A stretch of 64,000 nt of DNA, taken from assembly GCA_022747635.1 (NCBI GenBank), contig JAKTNV010000063.1, positions 310,001 to 374,000 on the forward strand. The letters run 5' to 3'. Position 1 is the first letter of the stretch; each line of letters opens with the position of its first letter. The notes under the pieces are model-generated. The model did not search any database. It was not told where the DNA came from and saw only the letters and a program-made list of their open reading frames with translations. This stretch comes from Hetaerina americana. Lineage: Eukaryota > Arthropoda > Insecta > Odonata > Calopterygidae. The translations under genes and the position numbers were made by a program. Positions 1 through 11,857 of this stretch are shown piece by piece.

Positions 1-626
1 ACATTAGTGGATTATAATCCTTCAATTTTTAGTATTATAATGCTTCACCTGATGTCTCCTTTCCATCCCATTGGCTACTATTTTCTGTTATACATTCATT
101 AATTTTTTTCCAATTTACTCTATAAAATGCCTTTTCCATGTCTACGGAATAAATATGTACAATCAGATTAATAAACAAATTCAGTTATAAGAATTTTCTG
201 ATTTTTTTCATCAGTATGGTCTGTTACAAGAATTCAGGAGGCATTTATATCTAAATGCCAAGGAGCGATATCTGAAAACTTCCTTGAATTAAAAGAAACC
301 AGAAAATCAGCACTTGATTAGAACATGATTGCCAGTGATATCTCATTGACTCAACAATGAGACCATTGATAAAAATTAATGAAGACCTCCACTGAGGATT
401 ATTCTCGAACCACAGTTTAATTGGAAGGTTAGCGAGTTGGTAATGCGGTTAAAATTAATCCGATAAAATTTTGAAGGTTTTGTTGAAGTTTTAATACAAA
501 ACGGTATGAAATAGGCAAAGTAAAAATAATGGGTAGGATATTTTCCTGGAAGTTGAGGGTCCTCGAGTTAAAATCATAGTAATGCGTAGTATTTTCCATA
601 TTTCTACGAATTATTTTCTTACTTAC
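1..626. other. AT-rich stretch, no gene seen
   Basis: AT-rich sequence with no long open frame and no repeat that I can name. If the exon at 627-826 on the minus strand is real, this is the start of its downstream intron. No convincing acceptor followed by an open frame is visible here, so the next exon is probably outside the window. Confidence 0.5.
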
Positions 627-826
627 CTGGCGCGAGAAGGCAAAAAAAATTCTGGGGCACAGCTTCGCCTAAATTCACAATTCTGACTCTTGTCATCAAT
701 ACAATCTCGATCCTCTCCCGAAGACGGCGGGATTGGATATGATCGATCCGACGACGAACTTCCACGGCCGGGGGCGGGAGTGAAGTACACGGGATCGTAA
801 TCGCAGTACGTGAATTCAGAAGGCAG
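627..826 (-). CDS. Candidate internal exon of a secreted-type, cysteine-bearing protein (partial gene)
   Basis: Read on the minus strand, an AG acceptor at 828-827 opens a frame of 66 codons plus two bases. It ends at a near-ideal donor (CCAG then GTAAGTAAG) at 627/626. The peptide begins LPSEFTYCDYDPVYFTP, has a Ser/Pro-rich middle, and ends with three close cysteines in DCIDDKSQNCEFRRSC. Cysteines fall at about residues 8, 42, 50 and 56. Codons are richer in G and C than the AT-rich flanks, as in the firm gene at 35-42 kb. The acceptor has only a short pyrimidine tract, and the frame closes just upstream of it, which fits a splice boundary. The cysteine spacing recalls small disulfide domains such as PLAC or ShK, but the match is too weak to name. 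The rest of the gene would lie beyond the left edge. A longer frame in another phase overlaps and looks less protein-like. Confidence 0.4.
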
Positions 827-1061
827 CTGAAAACTACATCAGTTTTCCAGGACGATATAGGAGAAGCCAATGATATTCTTAGCCTTATGGTTTTACTACT
901 GGCGGAATATTCCTTAGGCAACGGAGTCTCTGAGGCATCGGATCCCTTAAATTAGATTACGACTCAGACGTGGATGGCATTTAAGAGTTGAGGAAGACCT
1001 GGTTTTACCACGAATAATGAATACACTCCGGGAACCCTTACATGTGCCAAATATTTTTTAC

Positions 1062-1241
1062 CTGGTGGAGAAATTTCCCTCGAAGGAATTAGATAGTGTT
1101 AGAATCGGATCCGCTTGATTAGTGAAAAATCGTTGCGGGGAGAAAGTAAGTGTTACAAGGTTATTAGAGAAACCTGGATGGGAATACTCTCGTGGACCGC
1201 GATGAGAGAACGCTCCCGACTTTCTGAGTACTCCAGAGGAG
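1062..1241 (-). other. Possible upstream exon with donor at 1061
   Basis: On the minus strand a frame of about 60 codons stays open between a pyrimidine-rich acceptor near 1242 and a donor (CCACCAG then GTAAAA) at 1062/1061. The peptide ends in a stretch like QADPILTLSNSFEGNFSTR. Its phase (two bases left over) does not fit the exon at 627-826 (phase 0). The two cannot be directly joined as read, so this may be an untranslated or alternative exon, or chance. Confidence 0.13.
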
Positions 1242-1679
1242 AGAGAAGCTTGAGCTAAATCTTTTAAACGAAGCAGCATTGAGTTTGAATTCACTCGAGA
1301 AGCCGAAGTAACGCCGTCCGCCACTGCTTATGTATGTGACCCGCGGCCGGTAATGTTCATATTTTTAAATTAAACTATACTTGGGAGTTTGCATTATAAT
1401 TTATTCGTTACCTACATTGAAAAAAGAAAGTATATGGTTAAATTTACTTCTTAGTTACTCTACTACTAATGTAATAAAATAATTCAAATGCTCTGAAATA
1501 AGTTCTAAATTCACTACAATTTTCCTAATGTTCGGGAAATAATCTGTTGCCCGGCCAATTGATGAACGGGGACTTCTACTTGCTGTCCTGAACTATATTC
1601 GTAGATTACCCCACCCTGATAAAACAAAGGGACACCCGTTTTAGAAAACTGTTCTAATACGTGTAAAGTCCTCTCCATC

Positions 1680-2320
1680 CAGATGCTTGCCTCCGTTTCG
1701 ATTGCCCCTCTGGATTGACGGCCGACGGTCCTCTCGGAGCAGGCGGCAAATGAAAAAAAGGAACCGAAGGACCGTTACGAAAATTTCGTTTGGAGGGGAA
1801 AGAGAGAGCGGGAGGGAGAAAAAAATTGCTTGACTCGTCCGTCGATTCAAATCTGTACGGTCAATATGGACGCGGTTGGATGGAGCACGATCCATTAGGG
1901 ATACGTGAATTGCTGTGCGGGGGCGGGGCAGGGCGGGAATGGCGCTGTCGGAGAAGGGCCCCCGAGAGTGTTATCTTTGTGTGCTCCGGAATCTCTTCAA
2001 CCGTACCGTGTTACTTAAGTCATTCCTGAGGGAAAATCTATCCTTAAGGTCCTTGAGAATGGCGTTAAGCGTTAAGGAGGGTCTGAAATAGATGGCCTTG
2101 GGGGTGGTGCGATGGTACGAATGAAATTGCACGAATGCGGCTCGTTGGTGACGAAATCCGGCGGGGAAAAGAGGCGAGTGTGTCCCGCGCACTCCAATAA
2201 ATGTTTCCCTATCTCTGCGGGGAGAAAGACTGCGCTTGGGTCGGAGGATTTGGTTATTTGGATGCCATGGAGACGAGAGGTTGAAGAGAGAGAGGAAGGT
2301 GGAAGGGAGAAGAGAGGAAG
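1680..2320. promoter_or_regulatory. CpG- and GC-box-rich patch, possible promoter region
   Basis: This patch is much richer in CpG than its surroundings. It carries a GC-box-like run (GGGGGCGGGGCAGGGCGGG, about 1918-1936) and GAGA-type purine runs near 1800 and 2280. Several short overlapping frames exist on both strands, but none has convincing protein character. It lies upstream of the possible minus-strand exons at 1062-1241 and 627-826, so a promoter for that gene is a reasonable inference. No TATA box is evident. Confidence 0.25.
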
Positions 2321-3830
2321 TTGCGAGGGAAATTTTGAAAGAGGCAGACAATGTGAACAGAGATATAATTGAGAGGAATTCAAAGGCCGTGAATGGAAAC
2401 ATGTTGTAATGCCGGTTTGATTTTATCATTGTTTGCAGGTTTTTAAAATACCTATCAAAAGTGACCAAATGGCTGAGGGATCATCCGTTTCAATGTCATA
2501 CCCAGCGTCTACATTTCACTGAAAGGTGATATGCATTACTTCAACAAAAATAAGTACGCAAAAAACAAATTAGAAGAAATACTCTCTTTTGAACAGAACA
2601 ATTGTTGAATGGAACCAGCTTCCTGAAGTTTGTTTTATCCCTTTCCATCCAATTTGAGGAGTTTTAAGAATAAGTGTAAAGCAGCCACTGGGTTCATTTT
2701 CCGCTACTTCATCAGCTACTTCATTGATCAGTGATTATTATACTAATGTACTCATTAAAATATTGTTTGTATGTGACGTGGGTGGCGTGAGAAGTTGTAT
2801 TGCAAAAGTGAATGGTGCGTAAATGGTGCGTGATTTCGAACGGTATATGAAATTGAAGAGTGCGTGAATATGAACGGAGTGCGGCGATGGATGGAGCGTT
2901 GTAAGTATGGTGTGAACCTATCCCATGTGCTATGGTAAAGGTGCGGTTGGTAATCTTTAAGTGTCATTGTAGTATATAAGAGCATTTGTCTCACATCTGT
3001 TCTTCTTGTGTATGTATGTATGTGCATTGTAAGAGTGACCGTTGACCAGACTTGACCGTTGCCACCAGTATAATGTCCTAATTGCAACGAGATTCAGATA
3101 ATAATAATAATTTATTTTTAACCATTCTTTCTGAAATACTTTCCTTTCTCCGACTGTGATTTCACATGAATTCCCTTCATACAAGCTTCAATTCACTCTG
3201 ATAATACTGAGATTGAATGAGGTTCTCACATTTCCTGGGGAGCATAATAAATTAAATAATTTAAAACACACTGCATGAGTCACAATTCGAGCCGTCTTAG
3301 TCCAAAATTTACTCATGACGATGTTGCTGATAAACGCAGGGCAATCGCGAAGCTGATTGCGCGCTACGGGCCGCGTTTCCATTTGTAGAATTTTTTTGTC
3401 TCTAGGTCCGAAAATTTCCCGAAAAGCATTATATTAAAAATAACTGAAAATAATCTTCTGAATTATTTAGATTGTTGGGAAAAATAAATTATTATGACAT
3501 TTATTATCAAGTGGGGATGAATATTTTAAAACTGAAAGTCGTTAGATCGTCATGAATATTAACGTAAAACATTATTTTCTGGCTGAATTATTGCGACGTA
3601 GATTTGAAAGAATGCGAAAAATATGGTGAAGTCATCATGCAAAGCATTCAAATAGGTCCTCAAAAGTGACTATGTAAGTATAAGCGAGAATAAGAACCGA
3701 TTGGTCAAATTATTTCTCGCGTTCTGTTGGGCAGCTGGAAAAGCTTAATTCCCTCCCATTCACCAAATATATATATGAAAAAATTCTCTTGAGGAAGTTT
3801 CATTGCATGCGATAAAAATATGTATGTATG

Positions 3831-3832
<2 letters not shown>
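2321..3832. other. No gene recognised
   Basis: Mostly AT-rich sequence with short frames only. A slightly GC-richer patch at 3280-3390 shows no recognisable product. I see no repeat with defined ends. Confidence 0.5.

Positions 3833-3864
<32 letters not shown>
3833..3864. repeat. (AT)n microsatellite
   Basis: About 16 uninterrupted AT units. It sits exactly at the outer edge of the left arm of the foldback element that starts at 3867. Confidence 0.9.
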
Positions 3865-3867
<3 letters not shown>

Positions 3868-3990
3868 ACCATAAACACAGTAATCAACCCGAAGGTCGGT
3901 GTAGTAGGTGATGGTAGAGATCACCCAGTACTAAGCCCTATGCGGCGTGTGAAAATTCACCCATCAGGGTGGGGGGGCCAATTCCTTTCC

Positions 3991-3992
<2 letters not shown>

Positions 3993-4056
<64 letters not shown>
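3993..4056. repeat. (TA)n(GT)n compound microsatellite
   Basis: TA repeats run from 3993 to 4040 and pass directly into GT repeats to 4056. The run lies inside the foldback element, just before the tRNA-like SINE head. Confidence 0.9.
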
Positions 4057-4057
<1 letters not shown>

Positions 4058-4334
4058 GGTCGCGGTAGTCCAGGGGGTAGAGCTTTGGACTTCTTACAGG
4101 AGGGAGGCGCGTTTCGATTCCCGGGCAAGGCACTCTGGGCACCTACATATCCACCCTAGCTATGTGATTTTTCGGGTACCATATGTTTCTGGGGAACCAT
4201 AACCAACACAGGGAAATGAACTGCCCCCCCTACCCTGATGCGTGAATTTCACCCGCCTTATAGGGCTTAGTACTGGGTGAACTCTGCCATCACCTACCAA
4301 ACCGACTTTCGGGTTGATTACTGTGTTTATGGTT
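4057..4334 (+). mobile_element. tRNA-derived SINE, family A, copy 1
   Basis: The head reads as a decayed tRNA: GGTAGTCCAGGGGGTAGAGC resembles an A box, and GTTTCGATTCCCGGGC resembles a B box. A shared body follows (TGATTTTTCGGGTACCATAT, then CTGGGGAACCATA). The tail contains TTAGTACTGGGTGAACTC and GGTTGATTACTGTGTTTATG. The same order of blocks recurs in minus orientation at 23612-23820 and 58990-59216, which is what defines the family. The body and tail are not those of a functional tRNA gene. Confidence 0.65.
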
Positions 4335-6704
4335 TTTTATATAACTTATTAATTATATGTTAATATTCTTAATGAAATATAATAATATTTAATATAATAA
4401 AAACCTACAGCAGTTTCTTCCATCCTTCAGTCAGAAGTTTTAAAACTAATATTGCCAAGGTAAAAGGATCCTAGAAATAATTTATGGAAAATCTTGTCAG
4501 ATCGCGGTGTGGGTAAGCCCTTCAATTGGACGTGGATGCTTTTCTGCCAGGAATTACTGTTTCTCATCGATCAAGAACTTTCCGTTCCTTTCGACTTGCA
4601 TGGTATCCATTGGGCAATGAGCGTCCCTGCCTGGCAAAGAAGGCAACCGGAAATTGAATTTTGTTGCAAATCCCTATGAGTGACTTCACCCAAGCGCAGG
4701 CAGCAAGCGAAACTATTCTACACTTGACCATCTTTCGGGTGCGGCCAATCAGTCAAAGGAGGTGGATGAGACCGCCGAAAGTGGCGCTCTTTTAAGGGCG
4801 AGACAGACTCAAGGGCACTATTAACTGACGACTAATCGTGGGACAGGCAAACATCAGTATTACCCATCTGCAAAACTTGTTTTCCGGCGGAGTTTATTCA
4901 TATTTTTCACAACTTTAAGCGACGGATATTGCATAATGGAAAATTCCACACCAAATTTCAACGATTTAGAAAATGTATGGAAAATGATTGGTGTTGTTTT
5001 GTTAAAAACATGCGTTTCAATGAATATTTTCAAAATTTACAGTTACCCTGCAAATTTTGATTTCAGAATTTGTTGCTTTTAAATACATATAGAACTGAAC
5101 GCAGTTGGATATTTGAAGTGACGGACCACTATCGAGCTATGGAACTGAATTGCGCATCTGGTTAAAGTGCATCAGTCCAAAATGCTGACATAATATAATA
5201 GCAAGTTGCTATTTCGGAGAATTCATCAATGCAAATCACCTTTCATGTGATTTCTTTCTTCGATATAGAAATTCCTTACCTTAAAAATACAATTGTATAG
5301 TCCTTGAAAAGAATAGCATAGTCGATTCCTTTTCATAATTAAATAATAAACGTTATAACTTCATATTTAAAGTATATATCGTATGTTTTCAATGATTCTA
5401 TGAAATTTATAAGGTTTTCAGAATGAATTTCATTTTATATGCGTACCTAACATTACTTAGGATTTATATTTTGTGTGGCATATTAGATTTCACTTCATAA
5501 TGGATTTACTTCGCAACTATCTTTACCCGCTAATTAGTTATCTACTAAGTAGCCAAATTGGTAGGTTATTGTGCATGAAAATATAAACATAAACTCAGTA
5601 ATTCATCCGCATTTAATAATATCCTCATATGACCTGCCGCTGACCTTATCAAGTTTCTTTTCATCTATCACATTTAATACGTCCCTGATTTCCAGCTTTA
5701 AAATCTAATTTGAATTTTTGGGAAATCCGCACAGGAGGAGTAAATCATAATCTGAGATGAGAATGATCCTCCAGACACTGTCCCCAACCGTAGTTACTCC
5801 CGAAAATTGAATTGCGTGCACGAAATATCCTAATGTGCTTGGGCAGGGCCTCTTTAAGGACGAGAGAGTAAATTTTGCGATATAGGTTGAATTTGGTGCT
5901 TAAAAAGTGTGATGGCAGCGTTAAATTCACTGCGATGGGATGGAGAAGGGCCCGGCCCTAGGGAGGGACTAGTGGGAGCAGTTGACGTCGATAAAGTTAA
6001 AAGGTGGGATGGGTGGAGGAGTATGGGATGAATTTGTCCAATCGGTTGCCAAAACAAAAAAAGAGGTCGACTGAATATCTTTTGGAACATTGGAAACTTT
6101 TCGCCTGCTTCATCACCTCATCGCCTCCAGCCACGAATATTCACTACGTCTCCAACCTTTCCGTTCACAAGTCCCAAGCCGCACAGAACACCGTTGTCCC
6201 TGTATGGGACGAGGAAATCGTGAACAACCTGAACATATTCACATAATTTGAAAGTCGTAAGAGCAACAACTTTGAAGAGGTTTTTTTATTCTGGACCACT
6301 CTCCGCTCACCTCAGAGATTTCAGACCCCTTTATTGTCATTCACTGGAAAGTTCTATAAGGAGCAGGTGCCGAAATCGATTACTTATCCAAATGCAGCAT
6401 TACGTATAATAAAATTTACAATGGATTTTCTTTTCAGCAAATATTCATGTGTAGGTTTGAAGGAATATTCACAGCAAAGCACTTACATATTATTGGTTTC
6501 CTTACGGAAAGGCACACTGAAGTAAAAACCTGGCTGTTTAACAAACTACCAGCGTAACTCCATTAAAACAATGACACTAGCATCAAGGGAAGTCCTTCAT
6601 TTTTAAGCAGCAAGTTTTCCTTAGGTTTTAATCTGTCGCAGAAAAGAATCAGGAAGTAAAAATGACAATATCTACTTGATCAAATATTTTATGCTAAAAC
6701 GATA
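4335..6704. other. No gene recognised
   Basis: AT-rich DNA with short frames only. GC-richer patches at 4480-4860 and 5740-6010 have frames of 60-80 codons without recognisable motifs or convincing splice sites. Confidence 0.45.
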
Positions 6705-7210
6705 TTGACCGGTCGGGTTAGTCCGGTGGGTAATGCGCTGTTCTGGTTACCTAAAGTCGTGGGCTCGATTACCACGGGGATCGAGATAGTGCGGTGGCTA
6801 TCGCACTGACTTCCCACCCTGAGGGCCCGGGTTCAAATCCGGGCTGAATATTTTTCAGTGGCATCGCGATCCCTACTTGAGGTGCTTAGCGGAGGGCACT
6901 TCGAGTGAGTACGCCTTCCGTCGGATGGGACGTTAAGCTGTGGACCCTTTGGCGCCTTTCTACAAGAGTAGGCTAATGCCGACACCGGTTTTCTCTCCAC
7001 CCTTCCTCCTTTCCTGTCCATTCCTAATGGCGCAAATGACCTAAGCTGTCGGTCGCCTCCCCTAAATACTACTACTACTCGATTACCACCCTGTGCATGG
7101 GATTGGTGTGTCCCATGGTGGTCCGGCTCAGGACCCAGGGGAAACCCGGTGTCAATTGAATGGCTAATCAGTATCCTGAGGGGCGCATGGCGCGTCGAAG
7201 AGGAGAAGGA
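6705..7210 (+). mobile_element. tRNA-derived SINE (family C) split by another SINE
   Basis: The left part (about 6705-6775) looks like a tRNA head: GGTTAGTCCGGTGGGTAATGC (A-box region) followed by GTGGGCTCGATTACCAC (B-box region). The right part resumes at 7078 after the insertion with GATTACCACCCTGTGC and continues to about 7210. The insertion at 6776-7077 is bounded by a 12-base direct repeat, so both parts belonged to one older element. Confidence 0.55.
6776..7077 (+). mobile_element. tRNA-derived SINE, family B, copy 1 (302 bases, with target-site duplication)
   Basis: The head has an A-box-like TAGTGCGGTGGCTATCGC and a good B box (GGGTTCAAATCC). The body holds GTCGGATGGGACGTTAA and GGCGCAAATGACCT, and the end is a short (CTA)n run. 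The 12-base direct repeat CTCGATTACCAC flanks it at 6764-6775 and 7078-7089, the mark of target-primed insertion. Two more copies lie at 49771-50062 (+) and 50213-50485 (-). Like all SINEs it would depend on a LINE partner for movement. Confidence 0.8.
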
Positions 7211-7639
7211 GAGCAAAAAAGTTATAAATATTTTGATTGATTTCATGTTATTTTTAAAAACTCTGAAATAAACTAAACTGAAAATGGTATTATTATATTC
7301 AAAACTGAATCAGTACCTTGGTTTTACCCTTTATTACGAATATCCCGTATTTCTTATGTTAAAATGTATAATTTGGATGGGTAAATTGTTAAACCCAAGG
7401 CATATTTGAAAATAAGGGCAGTTTTCTTATTTCAAATGCTGAAGGGTCAGTGCGAACTTGCACGTACGACTAACTTTTGATTGTTTGCGAAGCCACTTCA
7501 GTTATTGTTTTGATTCAGTGATTATTCGCGTGTCGGTGAATACAGAAAACAAGGTCCGCGAAAATCGTTGCTCTCGCCAATAGCGAAATGAATGCTGTGA
7601 TTTGATTATTGTGTTTGCAAAAGGGTCATCGGCTGCCAA
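7211..7639. other. No gene recognised
   Basis: AT-rich spacer between the nested SINEs and the mariner remnant. No feature can be supported. Confidence 0.4.
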
Positions 7640-9375
7640 ATTCATCGGTAGCTATGCCCAGTTTATGGAACTTTGCTAATAGGTGAAGGAAATGTTAGAC
7701 AATGGCGTCGAGACTTCAAAAATGGCCCCACAAAGCGTATGGTGCATGACGTAGAGCAAAGAGTGGCAGGCCCAGTATCCAAACTGATGAAATCGTTTAA
7801 CAATTGGACCAAAAAATGCGATCTAATCGGCGATTGACGAGAAGTTCTCTGGCTGATGAATTTCCCCTGGTTGGACGTACCACGATTAAGGCGATTCATG
7901 CGGAAAATCTCGGATACCACAAATTGTGAGCAAGATAGGTTCCGAAGATGCCAACCGCTTAACACGAAGAGCGAAGAATGTTCAGAGGACGAGCGTGTAT
8001 GAACCACTATCCCCAGTCTCAACCTTGCATCTAGCGACACTGTCCTCTTCTAGCACCGGGAACAGTGGCTCGGTGGACAACGGTTTGAAGACAAAGAGAA
8101 ACCCAAGACGGCCGTAGTCAACTGGTTTGGTTCCCGGGCGATTAAACCTCTATGCCAAGGGATAAAAGAATTTGGTGCAGCGTTCCGAAAAGTCCTTAGA
8201 AGTTAACGGCGATTACCTGTATGTAGGCGTGGATGTCAAGTAGGTTTGCAGGTAACTAAAACCGCCAATAAAACTTTTTCTAACGATTACATTTTGATGA
8301 CCAAACGGCTCTAGCTTTTCGAATATGCCTCGTAAATCAGGATAGCTGATCGAGGAAATATTTTACTGTGGAGTCGTATCTTAATTTTGTATATTTTAAG
8401 AAAGATAATGCACTACTGTCGGCTTAAATGCATAAAGTTATTTTTCTGACCTTAATCATCTCATTCTTATCATGTACTCAGTGTGGCAATGAAGAGCAAT
8501 GCACAACAAGTACCGTCGGAGTCTTTTAGGAAATAGTTCCTATATTGAAATACGTCTCCTTTTTTTTACAAATGGATACATTGGCATGATCAAGCTATGG
8601 TAACTTCACTACCGTGTAACTATGTAACTATATGTACTGGTTCATTTAATAAGGGAAATTGACTCACATTTTTTAAATTCAAACGGAAAAAATAAGAAAC
8701 GAAACTCGTTTTGATATCCTTATAAATGAACAATTGTACTATGTGTTGTAACATATAAACAGTGTATCAATGTCTAAGAAATACATTTATTTTCACAATA
8801 TGTCTGGAAACATAAAAATAGTACAAAACAGCTCTCAAAACAGTGGAAACATGTTGATTAGTACACCACCAAAGAAAGCAAAGGCAATACGGTCGACAGG
8901 AAAGGCAATTGGGCTTCAGCTTTCTGGGAAGGGAAAATCATTCTGCTGATAGATTATCTTCCCACTGGTCGAACAATAACTGGAAAATGCAACGCTAATC
9001 TCCTCGACCAACTACAGCGAAGGATACACAAAAAAAGGCCAGGTTTAGCGAAGAAGAAAGTCACCTTTCATCAAAACAATGCACGCCCACACAAAAGTGT
9101 CTTTGCAATTACCAAAACGTGAACTATGTTACGAATTGTTGCCACACCCGCCTCATTCGCCTGATTTGGTTCCATTTAGATTTCCACCTCTTCCCCGAAC
9201 TGACAATTTTCCCTGTTGGATGGAGATCCTCTTCATACAAAGAACTAACAGCAGCCGAAGAAGATGGGCATTTTGCTGGCCTGAAGGAATCCAATTTTCG
9301 AGATGGGATTTCGAAATTTGATCATCGCTGGACTAAGGGCATTAGTGTACTAGAGAATACATGAAAAAATAAAAA
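7640..9375 (+). pseudogene. Broken mariner transposase gene
   Basis: Two blocks of a mariner-type transposase survive in plus orientation. Block 1 (about 7640-7960) encodes the end of the DNA-binding part: VRQWRRDFKNG, then RPSIQTDEIV and RSSLADEFPLVGRTTI. Block 2 (about 8775-9365) encodes the later catalytic part: DYLPTGRTITGK, GLAKKKVTFHQNNARPHKS, LLPHPPHSPDLVP and a C-terminal HFAGLKESNFRDG. In the catalytic FHQDNAPAH motif the aspartate is now asparagine. Stops and frameshifts are frequent. The intervening 600 bases, where the first catalytic aspartate should be, are not recognisable. I could not identify terminal repeats. The copy cannot encode active transposase. Confidence 0.8.
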
Positions 9376-11857
9376 AGTTTCACTGAGGCAATTTGTTTAT
9401 TTTTATTCCATTTTGTAAAATTTTCAAATTATCCTCTCATTTTCATGTTTCAATTTCGGAGCGCGTGCCCTGACTGCATCAATTAAGGCGGAATTAATAA
9501 GAGTAATAGAAACCAAAACTTTTGTGATACTTGGGGAGTTGGGTTAGCCAACGTTTTCAGTGCAAGAATTGTTCTCTATGGACACGTTAGACTATACCTA
9601 TCCCAACTAAAAACTTAGCCAGCAAATTCTATTTTTTATTTTCCCCGTCGTTCATGTCTACTTAACTCTTGTCTATTCAACCATATTTGTATCGCTATTG
9701 TCATTCATTTCCACTGAGCGTGAGCTTAGGATTGCTGTTCTTTTGAGGAAAAAGGTAAGTGCCGAGTACGTCCCCGAAGACTCATTCAATGACGCTGTCA
9801 AAACTGTCTCGAATTGAGCCATAGCAATATACGAACAAGGAGGATAAACTATGGTCCCAAACTGCGCGTTCGGGAACATAGTTTATCTCTAGCAGTGTCT
9901 TTCAAATTATGACGGCCTGTCACACACAAACGAACAATCCGGAGATTCAACTACCCTCATTCATTTTCGGAAAATATTTTTGTCATTTAGCTTGAATTCG
10001 TAAACTCTTCCAATCTTCAGTATTTATCGATTTTCTGCAAATAGTGAAAAATGTGATATCATTTATTGAACGAAAATTTTGAATACGCAAACAGGCAAAT
10101 TTTTTTTCAAATATTGATATTCCGAGATCTTTCTATGCTGAATTTGTCAGTTTATCCACACTGGTGGATATTATGAAAACTTTGGAATACATGACCTCAT
10201 GGCTACTCAAGCAGCACATTTTGCGTTATAAATAACTCAGTGCACGGTATAACCATTTTTCCCATGCTAGGAATTTAAATGGACCCCGGAATGGACCTAG
10301 AAACTCATAAAGTCACAGATATCCTGTGATGGTAAATAAAGGATTGCCCGGGCAAACTTACGAGTGAAGAGAATTTCGTCCGTTTACCTTAAAACAGGCA
10401 AAACTGTTTTGAATGTGTGCTACTATTTCCGCTCCATGGCCAAGTCGATATTCAGATTTAAAAAAAATAGCGCATTGAGTGACGAAATTGTTGACGCATG
10501 TAAGCACACCATGAGCAGCGTTCTAGTTCTTAAGGGGGGTGGGGGTGAGTAGCATAACTGAAAAGATAACGACTTCTGACGCTCGCATTCGTTCATGAAT
10601 AATGCATGTTTCCATGAATAGGACATATTCGCCGGAAGTGCGCAGTAATACTCCAAGTGCGCATCGCAGGCCGGCGAATGCAATAGTCATGGGCAAATAT
10701 AAAATGTGGGAATCTTGAGCAGACCTAGTGATGACTTGGGGTATTTTCCTTATGGAGTACGAGGCAAGAGGATAAACACGTCAGTTAAAAATAAAATAAG
10801 TTCCCTGGAGAAACTTTATTTCTTGCGTAACAGCAGTCGGATATAACCGTCGGTTGCTCCCGTGAGGCGTTAACTACCCATGGATACGTCTAAGGAAACT
10901 CGATAGTTTCAAAGGTCGATAACACGAAATCTAGATTTACTCATTATAAAATACTTCCTAGGACCATTACTCATTCTTTTTTATTTTCTCACCTCAGTTA
11001 TTTTACCCAAAATAACGCATAGAATTGTATCCAAACTTTCCTTTTCTGAACTGTCCTCGGCAATTGAAGCGGGTATTCATCACCAATCGATAACATTTAG
11101 TTTGCATTTGGCTCTTTGTCGCTTTCATTTCTTCCGAAGACTAAGTCTTTCAGTCGTCTTAGTGGGGAAAACAGTTCACCTCCTCGGTGGGTTGGTGAAA
11201 ATAAATTATGATTGATATTTGTCTCCATTTTTCACTTCACGTTGCTTCTAGCTTTTGGAATAGATTCGTAATCCACACGGAAATTTATTCCTTAACCTAG
11301 AGGATTAGGGGTCATGCTTAAGGGACTAAAAAATCAAGGTGACTTCTGGGTCAATGGGGAAGGTTTCCGCCGTCTGAGTTCTACAAAAGAGAGCCTTTTA
11401 GTTTTTGAAGCTGATGGATAGTGGCGGGAAGAGAGTTATTCGAGCGTCACTGAATAAAAGACACAGCATATCTTATCGTGATGACATGTTTAACCTTTTC
11501 ATGACTACAAGTTCGAGTTAGCTTTAGGAGAGTTTTTTTTTTAATTTTACCTGATACCCTGTTTTTTCAGTATTTTAAACTTTATCAATGTGCTCAAGTA
11601 GATGAAGGCAAAAAAGTGACACGGTCATAAACAAAACTAGTTTATTGGAACCCGCAGTCATAGAAATCGCAGTGGAGGATTAAAGTTAGATTAAAATATC
11701 TAATAATTAAAAAAAAAACTGAAAACTGCTTCAATAAAATATTATGAAACTTAACTCTAATTTATCAGCAACAAATATACGAGTGCCTGAGATTGCCTTT
11801 ATGCGTTATTCAGTGACAATATGGTATAAATATAAAATATTGGTGATGATTAAATTA
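9376..11857. other. No gene recognised
   Basis: AT-rich sequence. A small imperfect hairpin (17-base arms, two mismatches) lies at 9842-9887. A GC-richer spot near 10540-10680 has only short frames. No repeat family could be named. Confidence 0.45.

Larger units (their letters stand above)
3867..4334. repeat. Foldback structure: inverted duplication of a SINE 3' part
   Basis: The left arm (3867-3990) and the right arm (about 4208-4334) are inverted copies of each other at close to 90 percent identity. Both begin outermost with the same start, AACCATAAACACAGTAATCA. Between them lie an AT/GT microsatellite (3993-4056) and the tRNA-like head of the SINE at 4057. The right arm is the tail of that SINE, so the left arm is an extra inverted copy of the tail. 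Confidence 0.8.

Noticed and set aside
3820..4142. Frames encoding Tyr-Ile repeats on both strands
   Set aside because: They are translations of AT/GT microsatellites inside a SINE foldback.
9842..9887. Hairpin as terminator or small RNA
   Set aside because: The 17-base arms have two mismatches and no other signal is present. It is too weak to call.
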